From Chrysochromulina parva (taxonomy: Eukaryota; Haptophyta; Prymnesiales; Chrysochromulinaceae), in the NCBI GenBank assembly GCA_002887195.1, contig PJAB01000682.1:1-22136 (forward strand): a DNA stretch of 22,136 bases, read 5' to 3'. Shown here piece after piece: positions 17,201 to 22,136 of this stretch. A program made the position numbers and the translations under genes. The first letter of the stretch is position 1. Each line of letters opens with the position of its first letter. Under the pieces are notes generated by a model that made no database searches, was not told the DNA's origin, and saw nothing but the letters and a program-made list of their open reading frames with translations.

Positions 17201-17562
17201 AGCTGCCGGCCCTCATCGTCCGTCTTGAGTCCGGAGAGGATCACCTTGAGCTTCGAGTGTGAGGCGGAGATCGAGGGCAGGAGGTCATCGAGGCCCGCGC
17301 CCAGCTTGCGCAGCAGTCCCTGAAGGGCGCTGCTCGGCGCGCCCCAGGACTGCGCGTTGGCCGCGGCGCTCTCCTCGAGGCGCTCGAGCGCCTCCTGCTC
17401 GGCTGCCTCCTCCGCAGAGAGGGTGCGCCGCGGCGGTTCGCTGGAGCTGCCACCAGAAGACGAGCCGGCCGCGCCGCTTGCCGCGGCGGCCGCTTTGAGG
17501 GAAGACGCGCCCGAGCCGCCTGTGGAGGCGCCCGACGCTGCAGAGGTTTCACGATCCGACAT
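11667..17562 (-). CDS. HECT-type E3 ubiquitin ligase, UPL3/TRIP12 family (two exons)
   Basis: The coding sequence joins exon 1 (17562-17163) to exon 2 (17014-11667), giving 1915 residues; the frame is open to another ATG at 17925 (2036 residues). The spliced reading LSIGTEDSMASMSVD matches the plant UPL3 region LSIGTEESL. Residues about 70-400 are Armadillo-like repeats with family signatures LLRKLGAGLDDLLPS, LLAARAMCHMMDVLPSS and STAANMC. The middle is low-complexity with Ala runs and a 19-residue Asp/Glu run. The last 400 or so residues are the HECT domain, beginning near KVRISRSRV and GEAGTGLGPTLEFYTLVSREL. The catalytic Cys lies in SVMTCANYVKLP, 34 residues from the C-terminus (codon 11769-11771), and the chain ends in FYLS. 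It should accept ubiquitin from an E2 as a thioester and pass it to substrates picked by the ARM region. Plant UPL3 and animal TRIP12 act on nuclear regulators; the substrate here is unknown. RKRKQP just before the internal ATG could be a nuclear signal if the longer start is used. Confidence 0.94.
13951..14013 (-). repeat. GCN codon run (poly-Ala) in the HECT gene
   Basis: The run encodes about 21 consecutive Ala on the minus strand. The stretch 13971-14013 is nearly pure GGC repeat. It lies in the linker between the ARM and HECT domains and is a likely site of length polymorphism. Confidence 0.9.
14217..14273 (-). repeat. GAC/GAT codon run (poly-Asp) in the HECT gene
   Basis: Six Asp, one Glu and twelve Asp codons in a row (19 codons) form an acidic tract on the minus strand. 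Acidic tracts are common in ubiquitin ligases and chromatin-linked proteins; the purity suggests slippage expansion. Confidence 0.9.
14436..14538 (-). repeat. Second GCN codon run (poly-Ala) in the HECT gene
   Basis: Two Ala blocks are separated by SSS. The codons are mixed GCC/GCA/GCG, so the tract is older or less pure than the one at 13951. Confidence 0.88.
17015..17162 (-). other. Spliceosomal intron in the HECT gene
   Basis: On the minus strand the donor is ATCG|GTGCGC and the acceptor CTCGGCAG|GTACC, a 148-bp GT-AG phase-1 intron. A pyrimidine-containing stretch (GTGCCCTCTCGCCCTCGGCAG) precedes the acceptor. Removing it restores the conserved LSIGTE-D/E-S sequence of UPL3-type proteins, while the unspliced exon-1 frame ends at 17062. 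It is the only intron that can be argued for in the window. Confidence 0.9.
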
Positions 17563-17925
17563 GGCTGGCTGCTTGCGTTTGCGGTTGGAAGAGCTGGCCG
17601 AGGAGCTCGCTTCACCGGCTCGCGCCCTGGCAAGGAGAGAAGTGGTCGAGGCGACCGTGCTGTCCGTCAGCAATTGGCATGCAGGATGCAGGCGGACGGG
17701 CGGCCAGCGGCGCACCTCTTGGGCTGAGCGACGGAGGCGAGTGGCTCTTTCTCCTGAGCCCGCTTGCTGCGGGTCCGAGAGCTGCGAGGAGACAGGAGCG
17801 CACGAGCTGGGGTCAGGCAGGCAGAAGAAGGCAAGCGCACGGGCAACGAGTCGCGCTTTGGAGAGTGGGTGGAAGCGTATGCGCCAAAGCCGCGCAACGC
17901 GACTGGTGGGAAGAGTGCTGTGCAT
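17563..17925 (-). other. Possible N-terminal extension or 5'UTR of the HECT gene
   Basis: The exon-1 frame remains open for 121 codons upstream of the preferred ATG, to an ATG at 17925. The translation is basic and lacks conserved features except SSSASSSNRKRKQP directly before the internal ATG, which resembles the Ser-rich, basic N-terminus of plant UPL3. Either start is possible. Confidence 0.45.
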
Positions 17926-18377
17926 GGGTGGTGCCGGAGGGACACGCGGGCGCTAAAAGCGTCGGGCGGTGCGGAGAGCACACCCTGACTTCTCTACAGC
18001 CGCCCTCTCCGATCGCCCGGAGCGAGTTTCCATAAGCCTGTACAGAGTGAGACGCGAGACGCGGGCCGTGAGTGATGGTGATGGCGCGGAGCCGTTTGAC
18101 GTGCGGGAATGTCTGCGAAAGCGCCTGAATCGGCGGGTCGCGGCACGGGCGCGCGCCCAGGCCGTGGCTGGGCTTCCAACATGGCTATTTCTTACTGGGA
18201 CCGTAGAAAATCATTTCCGTTCTTTCCCATCAGACCACACCACCAAGCAAGCAATTGCTTCCACACCACCGTCTCAAAAGGCGGCTCCGCTCCCATCGGA
18301 GATCGGTCTAACGGTCAACACACTCAGTCTGACTCAGTCCTATCTTCAAATTCCTAAACCTAATCCGCTGAGCGGCC

Positions 18378-18406
18378 TGTGACTGCTGTGAAGTGTGACT
18401 GCTGTG
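18378..18406. repeat. 13-bp direct repeat
   Basis: TGTGACTGCTGTG at 18378-18390 and again at 18394-18406, a 16-bp period with a 3-base spacer. It lies in a non-coding gap upstream of the HECT gene; function unknown. Confidence 0.85.
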
Positions 18407-18760
18407 CGCCGAGGCCGTCGAAGAAACAGGGATATCTGTCCGCACCTAAAACGGTAGCGCATGCTCGCCAAAAGCCGTCCTCAGCGCGCCATGCCGCAAG
18501 GGCCGACGATGACGTGACGCCACGTCGAAATCACGGGGAAATCACGCCTACAATTGTACTCGGTCGTCAGTCCGCCCTAAGCCCGCCCATGGCGCCGCCA
18601 GCGGCCCCCTTGATGCAAACACATGACCAGACGCCGAGTACGACGTCCCATCCATGCCAATTATACAGCAGGAGCATTCGCGACGAGATTGGCTGCTGAG
18701 CACGCCGTCGACACGTGCGACAATGTTGCAGACTGCTGCAACCTGATCTGGGCGACCGTC

Positions 18761-18787
18761 GAGAGACGCGAGAGACGCGAGACACGC
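18761..18787. repeat. 9-bp tandem repeat, three units
   Basis: GAGAGACGC (18761-18769), GAGAGACGC (18770-18778) and GAGACACGC (18779-18787) follow each other directly. It is a short local expansion in a non-coding gap. Confidence 0.85.
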
Positions 18788-19381
18788 CACTGGTGCACCT
18801 TTGAACCATGGTCATGGCCCGTCCACCTGCTGTGCAAGCGCAAGTGAGAGCAGCGAGCCCGTGACGCAGTTGATGCTTGCAGTGGTGGCCCGCTGCTCAC
18901 GAAGCGGGGCGTGCGAGCGTTCCGGCGCTCCAGCTCTTGCCCTGGCAGCAGCAGCTGGCGCCACATGCGTCGAGCTGCCTTTGGGCTTTGTCGCTGCCGC
19001 GGGTGGCTGAATGCTCGTTGCTGCTCCGAGTGGCTGCACGGGCGGCATGTTCTCGAGTGGCATCCATGCGCTCGGCCCGTTCGGAGCCGGCGAGGTTACG
19101 GCTCGTGTTGCACCATCGACGGTCACACTGTTCCGAATTGTGGTTGATGTCCACGCGCTCCAAGCCGACGGCTCTGCTGGCTCAACTGTCGGCATAAATC
19201 GTGGGAAATCGGAATTCATGTTAATACACACAACACGTAAGCACGATTCACAGATGTGGGAATCCGCACAACTCTTGTGAAACTTTCCCCGCGCTTTGCA
19301 TGATCTTTTTGCCGCCGCCACGACAATGTTTTGCCATTTTTGTCCGTCCTTCGTAAAAGATGGGGTGAGATCGGCTCGACA

Positions 19382-19999
19382 ATGACTCTGGGGCGCAACG
19401 ACTCAATCGGAGTTCTCGGTTTCAACGACGTAATCTACCCGCCCTGGACCAGCCGGCTCTTGATGGGCTCTTCGATCGTGATGGGATGCAGCTCGGCCTT
19501 TGCGGGAGTGCTCCACCAGTACATATTGTGCACGCTTAGTGGCTTGAGCGCCGTGGCCAGCATAATTTATTGGCGCAAGCCTGGCCCTGGATGCCGGCGA
19601 GATGGAGATTATTGTTTCGCGGCGCTGGCTCTGGCATACACGGTGCCTGCGTCACTGTCGCTGCGCGGGACTCCGAATGTTTGCTTCTGGGCATGCCTCA
19701 TGGCCTTCTACCTATGCTTCCGCCGCAGTTTCCAGCTCAGCTCAGTCTCCAACGGCGGTGACGGTAGGTGGGCGCAGTGGCACGCGGCCGGCCACACCTT
19801 CGTTTCGATAGGCACATCGAGCGCAGCCTTGGGTGAGGTCGATAGCTGGCGCTTTGATCACTTCAACCCACTCGGCACCTTGATCTCCATGCTCATCTGC
19901 TCGAGGCTTGCGTACGACACGTGGAGGGCATACTCTCAGAACTCACGGCGTAACCAAATCAAAGAAATCGCGCTGCCATCGAGCACCGACGTGTTGTGA
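19382..19999 (+). CDS. Multi-pass membrane protein of unknown function, about six TM segments
   Basis: From the first ATG the protein is 205 residues; the frame extends only to a TTG at 19331. Hydrophobic segments lie at about 24-43, 47-63, 78-94, 99-113, 131-150 and 164-179. A short basic loop (WRKPGPGCRRDGDY, 64-77) and a C-terminal polar tail with RRNQIK suggest an integral membrane protein with little soluble part. I do not recognise the family. Ser60 in ASIIYW, Asp74/Asp76 after the basic loop and His134-xxx-His138 (WHAAGH) recall the Ser/Asp/HxxxH metal-site pattern of the CREST hydrolase superfamily (alkaline ceramidase, PAQR, Per1), but there are six spans rather than seven and the match is weak. 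Codon use looks less GC-biased than in the neighbouring genes. A distinct origin or an upstream exon is possible. Confidence 0.62.
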   Translation: MTLGRNDSIGVLGFNDVIYPPWTSRLLMGSSIVMGCSSAFAGVLHQYILCTLSGLSAVASIIYWRKPGPGCRRDGDYCFAALALAYTVPASLSLRGTPNVCFWACLMAFYLCFRRSFQLSSVSNGGDGRWAQWHAAGHTFVSIGTSSAALGEVDSWRFDHFNPLGTLISMLICSRLAYDTWRAYSQNSRRNQIKEIALPSSTDVL

Positions 20000-20413
20000 T
20001 CGCGTGTAAGCTGTGTGGTAAAGTGTGGACCGCCGCGGCAAATCGAGGGTGCCCGATTTCGGATTCGCACGTGGGGGCGACCCGCGCGAGCGGCGAGCGG
20101 CACCCGGCGGCGACCGGCGTCGACCCGGTCGAGCCGGGCAGCGATCGGGATCGCGACCGAAAAGCACGTCGCACCGAGCGGCTCGGGGTGCAGGGTGAGG
20201 GTCGGTCGGCGGTCGCCGATCGGGCCGGACGCGCGGACGGACTCCCTCTATTCACTAATTGGTGTCAAGAGAGAGACCGGTGAACCGCACACGCACGCGC
20301 CGAGCTCCAGCACATCTCCCCCGAGCTCACGTCATCGCATGTGGGGACCGGCAGATACGACGACTCCGCAATCACCGCGTGTAGGCGCTCCGCCAGCGTG
20401 CATGCGTGCAACC
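20000..20413. other. CpG-rich gap between convergent genes
   Basis: The 414 bp between the six-TM gene and the kinase 3' end holds a very CpG-dense block (about 20060-20240). This includes the hairpin GCGATC-GG-GATCGC at 20141-20154 and repeated CGACC/GGTCG words. No frame shows a domain and no tRNA or rRNA was seen. Confidence 0.5.
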
Positions 20414-21643
20414 TCATCGAGCGGAGCGCGAAGGAAACATTTTGAAAAACTTGTTTGAGGAGGTCTCCGTCTTGTCGCCCTTGGCCAGGAGCTTGAGCCC
20501 CTTGTAGAGCTCGTCCCGGTAGTCGTTCACGCTCAGCTTGGTGTCATCGTCGATGCACGCTTTGAGCGGCTCACACACATCCTGCTTGTCCTCGTCCTCC
20601 TTTCGGAATGGTTTCATCCACGCGTGCGCGAGCGCGCCGTGCACGTCCATGCGCTTGGACGGATCGACCTCGAGCATCGCGCAGACCATCTGTATGGCCT
20701 CCTCCGGCGCGCCCTTCATCTTCTCGCGCAGCATGCCCAGCCGGTACCCCGCGGTTGCAGGCGGGTACTTATCGATGAGGTTGACGGGCTCTCTGAGCAT
20801 AGTCGCCGCGTACTTGGAGCGCAGCGCCTCAATTGTCGGCGCGTCGGGCACGCCGGTTACCTCGACGATGCGCTCGATCTGGTTGATCGTCGACGAGCCG
20901 GCAAGCAGCGGCTTTCCTATGAACATCTCGGCGATGATGCACCCCAGCGCCCACACGTCCACCGCGCGCGTGTACGACGTCGAGCCGAGCAGGATCTCGG
21001 GCGCGCGGTACCATCGCGTCGCAACGTAATCGGTAAGCGTGCCCGCGGGTTCGGCCATGCCCTCGATCTCGTGCAGTGCGCGCGCAAGCCCAAAGTCGGC
21101 AACCTTGAGCACGCAGTCCTCGTTGAGCAGCAGGTTGGACGGCTTCAGGTCGCGGTGCAGCAATCCCGCCGTGTGGCAGTATTTGAGCGCCTTGAGCGAC
21201 TGGTACACGATGAACTGCTTGTGTACGGGCTCAAGGATATTGGCGCGAACGACAGCATGCAGGTCCGTCTCCATGAAGTCGAAGACGAGGTACACGTCCT
21301 TGTCATTCTCGGCCTTGTGAAAGTTTCGCAACTTGATGATGTTTGGGTGTGCGATGCCGCCGCTCGCCGCCACTGCCTTTGACGAAGCCGCGTCGGCGGA
21401 GCTGTTGAAGCACTGCACGCCCTGCAGCATCAGCAGGTAGGCGATCTCGCGGAAGGTACGCTGCGCGTCTGTCTGGTTCTGGAAGGCGTCAAAGATCTTT
21501 TTGATGGCCACTACGTCCTTTGTCTTCTTGTCGATTGCCTTGAAGACCACCGCGTAAGCGCCCTTTCCGAGCTTCTGCTGGATGTCGTACTTGCGCGAGA
21601 TATGCTTGTCGACCTTCTCGACGTCGTCCACTTTGTCAGACAT
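20414..21643 (-). CDS. MAP kinase of the ERK7/8 (MAPK15) class
   Basis: The 409-residue Ser/Thr kinase starts at MSDKVDDVEK. The frame continues upstream to an ATG at 22066, but similarity starts here. Kinase motifs: glycine loop GKGAYAVVF (26-34), ATP Lys48 in VAIKK, Glu66, HRDLKPSN (163-170), DFG (183-185), activation loop T204-D205-Y206 followed by VATRWYRAPE, and DVWALGC (229-235). KKIFDAFQNQTDAQRTFREI (48-67) is highly characteristic of ERK7/8. In animals these atypical MAPKs act at cilia and basal bodies and can self-activate; a role here is inference. Oddities are TDY where metazoan ERK7/8 have TEY, a Ser/Ala-rich insert of about 25 residues (74-98) before HPNIIKL, and a C-terminal tail of only about 65 residues, shorter than in human MAPK15. 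The insert has no obvious splice sites of the HECT-intron type. Confidence 0.93.
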   Translation of the reverse strand: MSDKVDDVEKVDKHISRKYDIQQKLGKGAYAVVFKAIDKKTKDVVAIKKIFDAFQNQTDAQRTFREIAYLLMLQGVQCFNSSADAASSKAVAASGGIAHPNIIKLRNFHKAENDKDVYLVFDFMETDLHAVVRANILEPVHKQFIVYQSLKALKYCHTAGLLHRDLKPSNLLLNEDCVLKVADFGLARALHEIEGMAEPAGTLTDYVATRWYRAPEILLGSTSYTRAVDVWALGCIIAEMFIGKPLLAGSSTINQIERIVEVTGVPDAPTIEALRSKYAATMLREPVNLIDKYPPATAGYRLGMLREKMKGAPEEAIQMVCAMLEVDPSKRMDVHGALAHAWMKPFRKEDEDKQDVCEPLKACIDDDTKLSVNDYRDELYKGLKLLAKGDKTETSSNKFFKMFPSRSAR

Positions 21644-21713
21644 CAGGTCAGGCCGGGTCTCGGCAGAGAGCGTTCGGCGGGTCAGAGTGCTGTGCGACTT
21701 TGGGCGTTGAGGA

Positions 21714-21758
21714 AGTGTTCGAAACTGTGAAAAGTCAGCTGTATGCTGTTCGAACACT
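21714..21758. promoter_or_regulatory. 10-bp inverted repeat upstream of the MAP kinase
   Basis: AGTGTTCGAA (21714-21723) and TTCGAACACT (21749-21758) are perfect reverse complements separated by 25 bases. Each half contains the palindrome TTCGAA. The element lies about 70-115 bp upstream of the kinase ATG, so it could be a promoter dyad or an mRNA leader hairpin. Confidence 0.5.
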
Positions 21759-21917
21759 CGAGTGAGTGAGTGAGTGAGTGAGTGAGTGAGTGAGTGATTC
21801 ACTCTGCACAGAAGAGAACAACGGCGGCATACGAGACAGCGAGGCCCTAGAGAGAAAGTGAGAGCAAGAGCGTGAGAGTGAGAGCCTACAAGACCGAGAT
21901 GATGAAGGGCGCAACAT
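21735..21917 (-). CDS. Possible upstream ORF in the MAP kinase leader
   Basis: This 60-codon ATG frame is offset from the kinase frame and ends 91 bp before its ATG. It begins MLRPSSSRSC and is Ser/Arg/Leu-rich, with three SLTH units encoded by the (TCAC)9 tract. No family is recognised. If transcription starts upstream of 21917, translating it would reduce kinase initiation. It may equally be a chance frame, because the repeat has no stop in any frame. Confidence 0.25.
   Translation of the reverse strand: MLRPSSSRSCRLSLSRSCSHFLSRASLSRMPPLFSSVQSESLTHSLTHSLTHSSVRTAYS
21761..21796. repeat. (AGTG)9 microsatellite
   Basis: Nine perfect AGTG units follow directly after the inverted repeat, in the presumed leader or promoter of the MAP kinase. 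A four-base unit means each copy-number change shifts any frame that crosses it. Confidence 0.97.
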
Positions 21918-22136
21918 ACCGCGATGACACGCGCTGGAGGTCGGTACTCGACAGGTTTACAGCCCCTTGCGTGGCTCAGCCCTAGCCCGCTCGGCGCGCT
22001 GAGGGACCAGCTTCTTGGTGCAAGGAGTAACTCCCGAGCCCGGAGGTTCGAGACCGAGATGCTCATTCTGATCGGCAAGGAGAACACCAAACGCAGTGTT
22101 TCTGGTGGATAAGCCTTAACGGGCTGTCGAGTACTC
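21797..22136. promoter_or_regulatory. Upstream region of the MAP kinase to the window end
   Basis: It contains a purine-rich GAGAG tract (about 21850-21884) and otherwise mixed sequence. AGACCGAGATG occurs twice (about 21892 and 22051). The kinase frame stays open across it, with an ATG at 22066, but the translation shows no kinase or other domain. Part of the kinase promoter or leader probably lies here. Confidence 0.4.

Larger units (their letters stand above)
17926..19381. other. Long gap between divergent genes, no confident gene
   Basis: This 1.45-kb region separates the HECT 5' end from the six-TM gene. It contains TGTGACTGCTGTG twice (18378-18390, 18394-18406), a 9-bp repeat GAGAGACGC in tandem (18761-18787, last copy altered), and lower GC content from about 18190 to 18380 and 19190 to 19330. 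Overlapping frames on both strands at 18800-19320 are Ala/Pro/Thr-rich, and the longest (minus strand) starts at a GTG, so none is called. Confidence 0.5.

Noticed and set aside
18812..19321. 169-codon minus-strand frame in the long gap
   Set aside because: It begins at GTG, has no domain, and equally long frames occur on the other strand; it remains possible as an exon but is not supported.
21346..21420. Unspliced intron explaining the Ser/Ala-rich kinase insertion
   Set aside because: Length keeps the frame, there is no stop, and no GT donor / AG acceptor pair flanks it cleanly; a genuine insertion is simpler.
21644..22066. 141-residue N-terminal extension of the MAP kinase from an ATG at 22066
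   Set aside because: The frame is open, but it crosses the microsatellite and has no conserved features; the kinase N-terminus fits the ATG at 21643.
22030..22075. GGTTCGAGACC-like tRNA T-arm
   Set aside because: The flanking bases do not form a T-stem and no acceptor or anticodon arm can be drawn.

Overview
This is nuclear DNA from a eukaryote, most likely a GC-rich unicellular alga. A haptophyte fits the gene style, but that is an inference from composition and gene content. The evidence: a UPL3/TRIP12-type HECT ubiquitin ligase split by a clean GT-AG intron, an ERK7/8-class MAP kinase, a GT77-type nucleotide-sugar transferase, indoleamine 2,3-dioxygenase, a plant/fungal PAP28/29-type phosphatase, long Ala/Asp/Pro codon runs, and no bacterial operon structure. 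Most genes are intronless. Several open frames only look longer because of non-ATG starts, so ATG starts were chosen here.

Layout: 1-210 is a 53-bp minisatellite with an inverted copy. A GT77-like transferase (+, 338-2893) converges on a large SGNH-fold membrane protein (-, 3428-6844). That gene diverges from an IDO gene (+, 7182-8780) whose putative mitochondrial presequence is tandemly duplicated. Then come a metallophosphoesterase (-, 9508-10632), a palindrome-rich gap, the HECT ligase (-, 11667-17562 or -17925, one intron), a 1.4-kb gap, a six-TM protein (+, 19382-19999), a CpG-rich gap, and the MAP kinase (-, 20414-21643) with a (AGTG)9 tract and a possible uORF in its leader.

No shared pathway is evident: sugar transfer, phosphate scavenging, tryptophan breakdown, ubiquitination and kinase signalling are ordinary neighbours in a compact genome. 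No rRNA, convincing tRNA, CRISPR array, transposase or viral gene was seen. The points most worth a second look are the apparently inactive SGNH domain in a transmembrane receptor-like layout, the exact 57-bp duplication of the IDO targeting region including its ATG, the TDY-loop ERK7/8-like kinase with its microsatellite-bearing uORF, the six-TM protein with a Ser/Asp/HxxxH pattern, and the edge minisatellite.
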